Positions 11,356-22,369 of a stretch of 64,000 nt of DNA are shown here, piece after piece. The DNA is taken from assembly GCA_012861695.1 (NCBI GenBank), contig JAAOOA010001167.1, positions 62,001 to 126,000 on the forward strand, written 5' to 3'. The stretch is from Trematomus loennbergii (taxonomy: Eukaryota; Chordata; Actinopteri; Perciformes; Nototheniidae). A model generated the notes under the pieces. The model was not told the DNA's origin. It saw nothing but the letters and a program-made list of their open reading frames with translations, and searched no databases. The translations under genes were made by a program, and so were the position numbers. How positions within the stretch are numbered: the first letter of the stretch is position 1; every line of letters begins with the position of its first letter.

Positions 11356-11480
11356 TTCCGGTCTGAGGGCTGTGGTAGATTACTGAATGCTGGAGGTAAG
11401 TCTTTAGACCCGTCACTCTTCAGAGACAGAGAGCTGGAGACGGAAGATGTGTCCTCCTCCTCATCTTTTGAATCACTCAT
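11356..11480 (-). CDS. NLR exon 1 (start codon exon)
   Basis: ATG at 11480-11478. The exon encodes an acidic start (MSDSKDEEED) followed by a serine-rich stretch and SLSLKSDGSKDLPPAFS, then ends at a GTAAGA donor (11355-11350) in phase 2. A start of the type MSDS-acidic followed by a (V/L)S(M/L)KSD motif is the standard N-terminus of fish NLRC3-like proteins. The same SLKSDGS motif recurs in the next exon. A CA microsatellite lies directly upstream (11518-11623), so the promoter is not recognisable. Confidence 0.82.
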
Positions 11481-11517
11481 CTTCTCCAGTCTGACAGATA
11501 CACCAGTAACACTGCAG

Positions 11518-11530
11518 ACACACACACACA

Positions 11531-11561
<31 letters not shown>

Positions 11562-11568
11562 CACAACA

Positions 11569-11623
<55 letters not shown>
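11518..11623. repeat. (CA)n microsatellite
   Basis: About 105 bases of CA dinucleotides with a few interruptions, directly upstream of the NLR start exon. Confidence 0.95.
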
Positions 11624-11625
<2 letters not shown>

Positions 11626-11719
11626 TTTACATTACAATTGAATAAAAAACATCATAATGACAAACATTGGTTTCAATACAACACATAAGTCAGACTTCTC
11701 ACAGGTTGCTCATGTAACT

Positions 11720-11826
11720 ATCATAGGAGGCTGTGGCTCAGTGAGGGAGTGCGCTGAACTTCTGATTACTGCAGTCAGCATGTCGTGGGTTTGCCCACAT
11801 CCTGTCGCTTTGGATAAAAGCAGAGA
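11720..11826 (+). mobile_element. tRNA-derived SINE fragment
   Basis: GGCTGTGGCTCAGTGAGGGA resembles a tRNA A-box head, and the segment ends with TCGCTTTGGATAAAAGC, a hallmark tail of common teleost SINEs. About 105 bp, so a partial copy. Confidence 0.6.
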
Positions 11827-12412
11827 GAGCAAAAGTACACACACCTTTACTCAAGTAGAAGTACAGATACTCGTGTACTGACTAAACTTCTTTACTCAAG
11901 TCAAAGTAAAGAAGTGAGGGCTTTGAAATGTACTTCAGTAAAAGTACCCATAACTAGCAGCTGTTTTAAAGAGTACTTGACCTCCCTTTATATTAATAGA
12001 ACAATAATGTCATTGTTAGCTAATGAATGTTTCCATGCTGAACAACGGCAACATGACAACGTTTCATTGGTCCCTCTTCTTTAGAGAAGACCAGGAAATG
12101 ATGGATACACGGATCGTGTTCAAATCAATAGGCACGCAATGACTCTAAATAATAATGATCACGCCACCAAACACACATTCAAACTAAAGGAACCAGCCTG
12201 TTTGGAAAATGTGAGAAGTAGAAAGTACAGGTATTTGTGTTCAAAATGTAAGAAGTAGAAAGTACAGGTACTTGTGTTCAAAATGTATGAAGTAAAAGTG
12301 AAAAGTCGTCAGAAAAATAAGTAGGCTAGTGGAATAAAGTACTGATACCAGAAAAATGTACTTAAGTACATTAACGAAGTATTGGTACTCCACTACTTCC
12401 CACCTCTGGATA
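11827..12412. mobile_element. hAT-like MITE of the 'acttaagtac' family
   Basis: Begins with AAGTACACACACCTTTACTC and ends near TACTTCCCACCTCTGG. The interior alternates ACTTGAG, AAAGTAC and GTACTTAAGTAC motifs. The CCACCTCTG end matches the right end of the copy at 31770-32334. A 35-bp stretch (12114-12148) is identical to one at 48402-48436. Confidence 0.6.
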
Positions 12413-12667
12413 AAAGCGTGTGATAAGGCAGTGGTCCACGGCCTGGTACCGACAGGAAAGATATATTCCGGCTGTCTGTGATTCGGTGTTTGTCGTCACT
12501 TCACAAGCGGTGCACGTTGCTGCTCGAAAGTTAAACTACTTTCAACAAAGGACGTTCACAACAGTTGATTTGAGCACGCAACAATGGTGCCGGAGCATCA
12601 GCACTACAGCCCTTTATCCAGGGTTCGAGTTATAAACTGAACTCTATTGGGGTCTTTAAAACTAACG
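12413..12667. repeat. Dispersed repeat next to a CA microsatellite
   Basis: The segment GGGTTCGAGTTATAAACTGA at about 12620 reappears, inverted, at about 31131-31192, again directly next to the dinucleotide array. The piece at about 12540-12575 (CAACAAAGGACGTTCACAAC) recurs at about 25343-25380. It therefore contains parts of at least two dispersed families. Confidence 0.55.
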
Positions 12668-12677
12668 TGCGCGCACG

Positions 12678-12712
12678 CACACACACTCAAACACACACAC
12701 ACACACACACAC

Positions 12713-12803
<91 letters not shown>
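12678..12803. repeat. (CA)n microsatellite
   Basis: About 125 bases of CA dinucleotides preceded by GTGCGCGCACGC. Confidence 0.95.
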
Positions 12804-12804
<1 letters not shown>

Positions 12805-13109
12805 CCGGACTGGGACAATAAGTCAGGCCGGGAATTATACACCCAGCCAGGCCACTACCAGTTTCTTTTTGCCATTTTGCTCGATTTATTTGTCAATATT
12901 TACAGCGTTGATGCCCATAGTGATAGCCCTATAGTTTAAATCTACTACCCAAAAATAAACATATGGATATGGGTTACTATTTTAGTAAAATGTGGAAATG
13001 TATTTAGGAACCTATCCATGTGAACATATTTTATGTGGGGGTGGACCTCAAATCCTCTAGGGGGGCCCGGGGCATGCTCATGTAAGATATTTGTTTTAAT
13101 TTTGGAGTT

Positions 13110-13236
13110 AAATCGGTGTCCGGTGGGCAGGGCAGGAGGTGAACTGGGACTTCTCCAAGTAGAAGTCCACACTCCATATTTAGGTCTGGTCAGGGACTTG
13201 AACCGGCGACCCTACGGCTCACAGTCCAAGCCCCTA
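13110..13236 (-). mobile_element. tRNA-derived SINE, truncated by a LINE
   Basis: Read on the minus strand it contains GTAGGGGCTTGGACTGTGAG and the B-box-like GCCGGTTCAAGTCCC, as in the plus-strand copy at 61050-61330. The SINE head stops exactly at the poly-T run of the adjacent LINE (13237), suggesting the LINE landed in it. Confidence 0.65.
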
Positions 13237-13524
13237 CTTTTTTTTTTTTTAATCTTTTATTATCAAAAATAGACATTTAACAGTTCATCACAATTACATA
13301 AAGTACTTACAGCATACAACAAAGACACACATACCATATAGCTTCATAATTTGTATGAAACACGGACAAAAATGTAAACCAAAAAAAACAAAAACAAAAT
13401 ATATACCAAACGCAAACAAAACATAAACTGTCCGTTTTTCACTGAAAAATAGTATCTCTTTGTCATTTTTCAAAGTTGAAGCACAGAGCTCCCTCCTCAT
13501 CCAGCTCAATTAATTTGCTGCCAT

Positions 13525-16311
13525 TTACGAAATCCTCGCAAAATATCCTTTTTCACGTGTATTTTTTGTTTTAACATTTTCTATTTTAACATTGACATCC
13601 TCTTTCCCCACATATAAATCAACCACACTCTCTTTTCCTATAACGATCTCACTCTCAATCATTGTTAACCATTCACTCGGCATTCCATCTTTGATTTCTT
13701 CCATCATTCGTTCAGCTGTCCCTGGATACATTACTTCATCTATTTCCCTAACCTCATCCACTATCCCCTGTGCCTTCATAAAGCCTGGTACATACTCTAA
13801 AACGAAATCCTTAACCCTCCTCATCCCCGCTCTCCACATCGGCAGATTGAATAAGGAACACTTCTCATGAGTGATCCTTGGGTTAAGGAAGATCGGCTGC
13901 TCCCACACCTGCTGCATATTCACACACTCATACCTAACATACTTCAAAAACTCACCCCATGCACTCATTACTTCCCTTTGATAAGCACTCAAACCTTTCA
14001 ACATCCCTTTCTTAGCACCATAAAAATAGCACTATCACCACATCCTCCACATTTATTTAATTTTTCCTTTAAGAATATTTTCCATAACTGATCTTCCTTA
14101 TTTCCCAAGTAGCGAACCATTGCTTTAATTTTCCTTCTTAAGTTTATCAGCTGTAAACCTCCATCCCTACACTCATTTTCTAACACTTCTCTAGCTATCC
14201 TTACCCCCCTCCCATCCCATTTGAACTCACTAACTATCTTATCTATTTCATTCACTATCCGGCACATCTAAAACCGTCATTATATAAAGTGCCCTACTCA
14301 TGATTAACCCATTCACTACAGCTATCTTCCCCCTCAACTTAAGCCCCCTCATCTTCCAAAACCTCAACGTCTTCACTATTCCATTAATTAACTCTACATA
14401 CTGTCTGTCCCTACCCTCCACATCTTTAATCCCCAAATTGATCCCAACACCCTAAAGTAATCCTTATTTTCCTTCAACCCTATATCACAAATCCTATCCC
14501 TCACCTGTCCTATGTACATAATCTCTGATTTATCTAAATTCACCCTAGCTCCTGATGCCCTACCATACAAACTGACTGTCTTCAACACTTCCCTAACACT
14601 TTCCCTATCTTTAACGTAATGGTGGTGTCGTCTGCATACTGATAAACTAAACTAACCCCCCTCCTGGCACCTCCACTCCTTTGATAAACCTGTTTTGCCG
14701 CAGCAGAGTCGCGAGGGGCTCGGCTGACAGCGCGTACAGCATTGCTGAGAGAGGGCATCCTTGCCGGACCGACCTCCCTTAAACACATTGGTTACCACCA
14801 CATTAATTTTAACGCAACTGACTGCACTACTATAAATCCTCCTTACCCACCCTATTAATCTTTTCCCAAATCCTGCCTTCTCTAACACTCTATACAAAAA
14901 TCCATGACTAACCCTATCAAAAGCTTTATTTAAATCTAAACTAACTACTATCCCACCTATACCCTCCTTCATGTGTAATTGTATCCCTAACATACTAATA
15001 GTGTCACAAATATCTCTCCCTGGAATACTATACGCCTGTGTGTTTCCCACTACTGATTTTATAACCCTCTTAATTCTATTCGCTAACACCCGTGCTAGCA
15101 CCTTATAATCCGTGTTTAACATACTAAGTGGTCTATAGTTTTCTAACTTATTCCTATTTCCTTTCTTAAACAATATACTAATAATCCCTGTAGATATACC
15201 GGCCGGTAATTCATCCCTCTCCTCCAGGCTCCTGTACAGTTTAAGGAGTATTGGCGCCAGCCCCTCCCTAAACTCTATATAGAACTCGGATGTCAGACCA
15301 TCTATCCCTGGACTCTTATTCCTACCTAACCCTGCTATAGCTAACTCTATCTCCCTAGTCCTATCTCCCCCTCACACATTTCCCTACCTTCATCACTCAA
15401 CCTAGCTTCCATACTATCTATCACCTGTTCTAAGCTCTCCCTATCAATCTCTTCAGCCTCAATAACTCCTATAAAACTCCTCAACTCTCTCAGCAATCCC
15501 TACAAAATCTGATATTATTTCTCCTCCTTTTCCTTCCACCTGCTCTATATTATTCTCTCCTCCTCCCTTTTCATCATGTTCCAATGCAGAAACTCAAGAT
15601 GTTATGATCACTCATGGCAGTATTCCTATACCCAATTCTGCCAATTTCCTCCCCCACATTACTCCACACTAAATCTATTCTACTCTGTTTTAATATCCCT
15701 CCCACCACTTGATTCCTAGAAAACCCCGCTCCCTGTTCCTTTCCCTCCACACATCCAGCAGCCCATTTGTCCCCATTATTGTTTTGAGAGCACCACGTGA
15801 TGAATCACTATTAAAACCCATATTAACAGACACATCCAGTTTCGAACACCACACATTAAAGTCACCAACAATCATACATTTTCCCCCACATGTACCCTCC
15901 AACCCTTCAAAAAACTCCCTCCTCCTCCTTACCTCATTCGGAGCATAAACGTTTACTAAACTAAAAGTTTCCCCCATACACTCGAACATTATCCCAACCA
16001 TTCTCCCAACCATCATCCTCAACTTTCCTTATATTCGTTACCACCCCTGCTTTAATGAATATTGCCACCCCTCTAGCACCCACACTCCCATTATTTACAT
16101 ACATTTCTCCCATCCACTCTTTCCTTACATCCTCCACACACCTCTCATCCCAATGTGTCTCCTGCAAGCATATAATGTCTGAGTCACATATCATTAAGGC
16201 CTGTTCTCTCCGGTCCTTGGACCTCAGCCCATTTCCATTGAAGGAGGAAATTGTCACCATTACGAGTGTTATGAAAGTTGTAATTGTATTCATTCTATGT
16301 TTTTTTTGCAA
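13525..16311 (-). pseudogene. LINE ORF2, endonuclease-reverse transcriptase, broken
   Basis: The endonuclease begins with VTISSFNGNGLRSKDRREQA and DSDIICLQETHWDE near 16250-16150, with GDFN near 15880. The reverse transcriptase is recognisable by NYRPLSMLNTDYKVLARVLA, SLDLNKAFDRVSH and YQYADDTT between about 15130 and 14600. The C-terminal part carries WEQPIFLNPRI near 13900. The pieces lie in several frames with stops, so the enzyme is not made. Confidence 0.8.
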
Positions 16312-17542
16312 GACATTTTGCAGGCGTTTTCACCCGTCTTTTCTCCACCTCTTTATCCTTCTCTACTTTCCTCTTTGCATTTAGCCTGCTGGATTCTCTC
16401 CTCCTTCCTCTGCTCTTTATCACAGCATTAGTCTCACCACAGATCTTCCCCCCCAGAGGTCCCGTCATCTCCACCTCCTCTCCATCAGATTCGTTCTCCT
16501 CGTAGTCTCCTCCCTCCTCCATGTCAGACACGACCGAACTGACCTCCATTTCCTCAGCAGTCTGTCCCCCGTCTCCACCATCACCTCCTCCGTCTCCTGC
16601 TCCCTCTCCTCCTCTCCTCCCACCGACAGCTCCTCCTCCAGCATCAGGTTCAGCTTCCACATCCGCATCAGCATCCGCATCAGCATCCGCACCCGGATCA
16701 ACATCCACATCAGCATCCGCCTCAGTATCCGCCAAACCCTCACCACTCCTCTCAGCTGTCCAGCATCCATAGCAGCAGGAACATCAGCAGCTGGAACAGC
16801 AGCAGCATTGGCTCCACTACTACACGCACCTCCGTCTTCTGCTTTCCTCTTCTTCCTCCCTCCGTCTCCTCCACCGTCAGCGGCAGCCGTACCAGCGGCT
16901 CTCTTTGCAGCAGCAGCAACACAAATAGCCGCAACAGCAGCCACAGCTTCTTTGTTTATACTGCTCCCAGCCTCATCACTTCTGCCCTCTTCTTCACTCT
17001 CTTCCTGACTTCCACCCTCCTCTTCCTCCATTTCATTCTCAGCTGTTTTTTCCGCCTGGGCACTCCCTCTCCCCCTGGCTCCACTCGCCCCCTCTTCCCG
17101 AGCCACACAGTCCCGGGCATAGTGTCCCTGCTTGGCACATTTGTAGCATCTGAACTCAGAGCATTCTTTATATAAATGCCCTGGCCTTATGCACAACCTG
17201 CAGACCGGTACTTGCTTATCGTGGATCACCCTGAAGTACTCCGGACCCTCGAGAGTATCAAATCTAGTTGAGTACGGGAGTGACCTTACTTCCTTGTGAA
17301 CTTCACCCGCAGGAACCTCGTCCCGTCTGCAACCTCTGTGCCTGGCCACACTCTCTCTGATTGCCGAGACAGGCAGAACCCCCCACATTGCCAATCTGCC
17401 TTTAATTGTGGTATCCAAAATGTAAGCCGGTATGTTAAGGAATGATACTGTAAGTTCTTTTATCATACAGTCTCTGCCCGCACCATGGCTCCGTTTATCC
17501 TTATCCCATCCATTATTTTATTTTTCCTTTTTCATCAGCCAT
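16295..17542 (-). pseudogene. LINE ORF1, zinc-knuckle nucleic-acid-binding protein, frameshifted
   Basis: The main frame (17466-16465) contains CRLCIRPGHLYKEC and CYKCAKQGHYARDC, two C-x2-C-x4-H-x4-C knuckles that bind RNA in the LINE particle. It continues with an alanine/acidic-rich linker. A frame change near 16735 leads into a strongly acidic Asp-Ala repeat and a basic C-terminus (KRKVEKDKEVEKRRVKTPAK) ending at 16295. An upstream ATG at 17542 (MADEKGK) could be the original start if one base in an A-run is gained or lost. Confidence 0.75.
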
Positions 17543-17941
17543 TGTCACTTCATACAGGCCGTCTCCTTTCACCTGCACCCCATCACCACTCCACTTTTTT
17601 TTTAACTCCTTTTAGCAGATCCATTACAGATACCACTGCTTTTCCGCTTTCCACCGCCACCACCACCGTAAGCTCTTTTTTATTTCTCCTCTTCCACCAC
17701 CCACTCCAGCTCCTCTCTCACCTCTTTTTGTTTCCCCACTCCTGTTTTTCCATTTGTCCGCTCGTATTCTCGTTGTCATTGTCCTTTCCTTGTTCATTCA
17801 CAGTTTTCCCGTCCCTCTCCACACTCCGCTGTAATGTTTCAATGTCCGTGATCCGTGACGCAGTCGATAAAGCCATTCCAGTTTTCGTTGCCAGTATATC
17901 CATCAAAACGAAAACACACGGGTCGGGGGAAACCCCCAGAC

Positions 17942-20749
17942 CAACACACTCTCACTCCCTAAGCGTCCAGGAGCGAGGCTTGGTGAGGGTCCCGTGGCGT
18001 CCAGTTGTGACGCGCCGAGGCTCCTTCAGCTTCATAAAGGGACGCAAAGAGCTTTCAACTGATTGCAATGTATTCCATCGGCGGCGGTATTTGACGCTTA
18101 GGGAAGCACGGCATTCGTTTGTGTCGGAGGCTGTTAAAGGCAATGTGAGCGTCCATTCCCATTGGATAACGGAGAATTGTACACCCGGAAGTAAGTATTT
18201 CCCTTACTGTCGATTGATTTGACAGTGATATCTCCACTATCATCAACTCAAAAACACCAGATATCCTTGTTAATTAAACGACATTGATAGGTTTTAGTGT
18301 GTGAACAATGCTTTTGTCACGTTTTCCCCTTCAATCCTGAGAAACAAGTCGTTTCTATGAGTTTGGATGGCCGAAGACATTACATTACCCACAATCCTCT
18401 GTAGCAACCATAGACTGTATACAAATTAAATAATACATTATTCCGAGTGTGCTTGCTTTTCTCTTTGAAAGTCATCACATAACGGCATTGTAATACACGT
18501 TTCGGCTGCATTAAATATGACATATCTGCCGTAGTTAACTCTATGTATAGAGCCCTGATGAGAACACTTCTAGACAAACAGGAACTGCCGCCAAAACTGA
18601 AAACTTGACGTGGATCTTAAATATATAAGCAATTAAACAACATCTTACATTTCTTTTTACACAATACGTCTCCTTGCAGTATCAACACTAATTCGGCTGA
18701 CTTTATATTTGATCCAATTGGTAGATAGGCTGTATTTACGCCATAACGGTGCACAGCTGAGAGAAAGGGACACCTACTGGTTAAAGCACGTTATTATTTT
18801 ATAATTTTATTATTAGATATTAATAGGAGGATGTGCAAAACAGACAAACTAATAAGGCTTTATTTAAACATTAAAGAATACTTTAGGTTAAGGTCTTTTG
18901 AATAAGAAAAAAAGCTTTGGGGGTATAGAAGATGAATATGGAGGGATGAAACCCTCTTTGATGGTCACACATGCAGAGCACACAGCACACACAGTGAAAT
19001 TTGTATCTACAGATAAATATTAAGCCTGACAAAGTACTTGACGTCTAATATATTGCTTTCCTGCCATGTTAACTATGTTTAAGCACTTATTTTAACTGAT
19101 ATTATACATATGTATTATACTCGTATAAGATGTATGTAGATAGTATAAGAAATGTGCAGAATATGACAATGTAATGGTGGAGGTACACACATATTGATAG
19201 ATGTTTTGTAATGCACTGTTGAGGAACCTGTGACCCAAGTTTTTCATTCATTGCATAACTACACCGTAGTTGTGTATAATATGATATGTCAATAAACCTT
19301 AGAAAATCTTGAAATCTTGAAAGGGATGTGCAAAATAGTCATTATATACAGTCTTTAATGTCAATAAACCTTAGAAAATCTTGAAATCTTGAATGGATGT
19401 GCAAAATAGTCATTATATACAGTCTTTAATTAAAGTTGGGGTAGGTAATTTTGGAGAAACCAGCTCGAGTGCGCTAGAATTTGAAAATACACAGCCGGAA
19501 AAAATCTGCCCCTTCCTTACAGAGCCCCTCCTCCAACACACACGAACGCGCACATGACCAATGAGGGCACGAGATAAGTTTGTGCCCCGATGGAAGGCTG
19601 ACAGGCAGGTAGGCCATCCAGTTATTTTAGCCGGGCCGGCTAAAATGATGGTCGTACTTTTACAGTACTACGGCTTCCACAGATGACATTTCTTCATGGA
19701 TTTTTTGTCAAAGCACTTCAGATATTTATAGCTATCGGGATGTTAAGAGCATTCCATGGAATATTACAAAAATGTATCTCGAGCCGGTTTCTCAAACTTA
19801 CCTACCCCACTTTAACTATTAGTAGAGAATAACGACGAGTAAAGAATATACTTTATAGGGATCCTATTAATATCTAATAATACAATTATAAAATGCAATA
19901 ACGTGCTTAACCAGTAGGTGTCCCTTTCTCTCAGCTGTGCACCGTTATGGCGTAAATACAGCCTATCTACCAATTGGATCAAATATAAAGTCAGCCGAAT
20001 TAGTGTTGATACTGCAAGGAGACGTATTGTGTGAAAAGAAATGTAAGATGTTGTTTAATTGCTTATATATTTAAGATCCACGTCAAGTTTTCAGTTTTGG
20101 CGGCAGTTCTGTTTGTCTAGAAGCTTGTCATCAGGGCTCTATACATAGAGTTAACTACGGCAGATATGTCATATTTAATGCAGCCGAAACGTGTATTACA
20201 ATGCCGTTATGTGATGACTTTCAAAGAGAAAAAGCAAGTACACTCGGAATAATGTATTATTTAATTTTTTATACAGTCTATGGTTGCTACAGAGGATTGT
20301 GGGTAATGTCATGTCTTCGGCCATCCAAAACTCATAGAAAAACGACTTGTTTCTCAGAATTGAAGGGGAAAACGTGACAAAAGCATTGTACACACACTAA
20401 AACCTATCAATGTCGTTTAATTAACAAGGATAATCTGGTGTTTTTGAGTTGATGAGTAGTGGAGATATCACTGTCAAATCAATCGACAGTAAGGGGAATA
20501 CTTACTTCCGGGTGTACAATTCTCCGTTATCCAATGGGAATGGACGCTCACATTGCCTTTAACAGCCTCCGACACAAACGAATGCCGTGCTTCCCTAAGC
20601 GTCAAATACCGCCGCCGATGGGAATACATTGCAATCAGTTGAAAGCTCTTTGCGTCCGTTTATGAAGCTGAAGGAGCCTCGGCGCGTCACAACTAGACGC
20701 CACGGGACCAAGCGTCGCTCCTGGACGCTTAGGGAGTGAGAGTGTGTTG
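17942..20749. mobile_element. Long inverted-repeat (foldback) DNA element, copy 2
   Basis: The left end CAACACACTCTCACTCCCTA at 17942 is inverted at the right end, finishing GAGTGTGTTG at 20749. A perfect 7-bp target duplication CCCAGAC lies at 17935-17941 and 20750-20756. The arms are inverted copies over about 890 bp (17942 to about 18834 against 20749 to about 19860). Left of centre, a 71-bp segment is tandemly duplicated (about 19290-19359 and 19361-19430). A TTAA-inserting MITE (19434-19811) interrupts the centre. No transposase frame seen. It inserted next to or into the 5' region of the LINE. Confidence 0.85.
19434..19811. mobile_element. TTAA-inserting MITE
   Basis: Termini AGTTGGGGTAGGTAA and TTACCTACCCCACT are inverted repeats (one base differs), flanked by TTAA (19430-19433 and 19812-19815). 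The related core at about 7000-7020 in foldback copy 1 reads straight through (one TTAA, no insert), which gives an empty-site control. 378 bp, non-coding. Confidence 0.85.
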
Positions 20750-22034
20750 CCCAGACAGCAAGGCTGTTTGGGGGGGACTATGAACAAAAACAAACTATAA
20801 ATTGGACGAAACAAAAGAGATTCACAAACAAACAATTCACTTCTCTCCTTCCGGTGTTACCGAATAAGAAGTGGGACGAACAACTGGTGATATTATATTT
20901 TAGACAGATGTATCAGGGGCGTGGCCTTTGTCGAATAACCAGGAAATACACATTTCGATCGCTTCTTCTGTCGTTTACATTCATCTTTTGGGATATTTGG
21001 CTGGATAGGAACACTTTGATGCACATTCAGTACCAGTGTGTGAGGTTGTGGTTGCGATGCCGATATCCGGACGCGTACAGCGAGGACTACAAAAAGACAC
21101 ATGAGGTGACTGGGGATGTATTTTCATAACATTGCAATCTTGAGTAAATCATTTAAACCATTTATTTTTGCCAGACTTATTACTGAATATCATTCTTAAT
21201 GTGATACCAAGTCCATCTGAGACCTGTGTATACCTTCAGACAGCCTCCAAGTGAAGCACACGTTGTTTACTCACAGTTTGAAAGCAGCGTGGAGAAGTCT
21301 TCAGCTGTGGAGCTGTGATCCGCCCAGGATAACTTGTGATACGACTTCTGTGGCTTGTTCTTGTTGTCAGTCTTATATTTGTATCATATATCGTTATTAA
21401 TATGATGTTGAGTTGATTTGAGACCTGTTTATACTTTCATACAGTCTGTTAGTGAAACATACAGTCTGTCTGAGTTGTTTACACCCATATAACGCAGCGT
21501 GGAGAGCTGTGGTAAACTGTGATCCGCTCAGATTAAACTGTGATACGACTTCTGTGGCTATCAACCAGCGATCAAGTTTAATATTAAAGACTACACACAT
21601 TTATCGATTGTCAAAACGGTATTCTGCACTTTGCTGCACTTATCCAGATAAGATGTGACTGTTTACTCGTTTTGCAGATAGAAGCAGAAATGTCATTGCT
21701 CCATGTGCAGGGATATTTAGAATTTAAAATGCTGCTTGATCGTTAATTTTGTTCTCGGCAAACAATATTATGAATCCTCTATTCAAAAATATTATTCAGT
21801 GTCCATCGACTTGAAAATATCAAAAAAGTTCATGCTGGACTCAAACCCGAGTCCCAATAGCAAAAATCCCTCGTGCCATGTGCGTTATGAGTGTGCCACG
21901 GATCAGTACGATGTAATCTGTCATCACAGCTTATTTAGTCACATTAACATCTTTTATAATGTGAGCGAATGTATGTACACTTTAAGCCATATAATATAAA
22001 TATTATATTAGGCATTTGCTTTAAAATAGTATAT

Positions 22035-22276
22035 TGTAGTGACCACTATTTAACTAGGGTACATAATTCACGCATGGAACTACAGGTTGGGGGTATTGTT
22101 TCCGCCCGGGCATATATGTTGACGGTACCTCCGGGGTACCTACAGTGTGTGTGTCCCTTTCACTTTCTCTTGTCTTCTGTGGCAGCGACCCGACAGCATG
22201 TCGATTTCTGCTCCTCAATAAAGAGAGATTTGCACCTCCGATGCACCGTCTCCGTCTCCCTTCTCTCGGCACTACA
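22035..22276 (+). repeat. 5' LTR
   Basis: TG...CA-bounded repeat. Its first ~180 bases recur inverted at 23325-23507 and its last ~63 bases recur directly at 23664-23726. The polyadenylation hexamer CAATAAAG is present in both direct copies. Confidence 0.75.
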
Positions 22277-22295
22277 TTGGTGACCCTGACATAAG
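22277..22295 (+). other. Primer-binding-site-like sequence
   Basis: TTGGTGACCCTGACATAAG follows the LTR end by one base. The TGG start matches the CCA terminus of a tRNA, as required for minus-strand priming. The tRNA species was not assigned. Confidence 0.6.
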
Positions 22296-22369
22296 TCTCG
22301 CGAAGGATCCGAGACTGAATCGAACACGGCAAAAAGCGCAGCTTTTCTCGAAATGCCGGGGATTTTTGG

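Larger units (their letters stand above)
337..11480 (-). pseudogene. NLRC3-like fish NLR (FISNA-NACHT) gene, 5' part, disrupted
   Basis: A minus-strand gene of the large teleost NLR family (cytosolic innate sensors, FISNA-NACHT-LRR). Four exons were placed: start exon 11480-11356, repeat exon 5646-5554, short exon 2394-2327 and NACHT exon 2181-337. Splice phases agree throughout (2 to 2, 2 to 2, 1 to 1), which strongly supports a single gene. The exon at 337 ends in a GTGAGT donor, so LRR exons are expected left of the window. The NACHT exon contains three frameshifts, so the product as read is broken. The introns hold long transposons; the first is expanded by a 5.3-kb inverted-repeat element. 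Sequencing indels are an alternative to true pseudogenisation, since two of the three breaks lie in a homopolymer or dinucleotide run. Confidence 0.85.
13237..17934 (-). mobile_element. Near full-length Tx1/L1-type LINE
   Basis: The poly-T run at 13237-13249 is the poly(A) tail of a minus-strand LINE. Reading leftwards from 17.5 kb there is an ORF1 with two CCHC zinc knuckles, then ORF2 with an apurinic-type endonuclease and a reverse transcriptase (separate entries). A gag-like zinc-knuckle ORF1 before an L1-like ORF2 is characteristic of the Tx1 group of teleost and amphibian LINEs. Several frameshifts make it inactive. The 5' UTR runs to about 17934, where the foldback element copy 2 begins; the precise 5' end is not certain. 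Confidence 0.8.

Noticed and set aside
11352..11624. 90-codon minus-strand frame starting in CA repeats
   Set aside because: Only its last 42 codons, from the ATG at 11480, are real (NLR exon 1); the upstream part is microsatellite.
13183..13236. Possible tRNA gene (GGTTCAAGTCC and TGGCTCAGT boxes)
   Set aside because: The body and the tail in the copy at 61050 show it is a tRNA-derived SINE, and no full cloverleaf was found.
16521..16772. Ser/Pro-rich plus-strand frame
   Set aside because: Antisense shadow of the acidic Ala/Asp-rich LINE ORF1.
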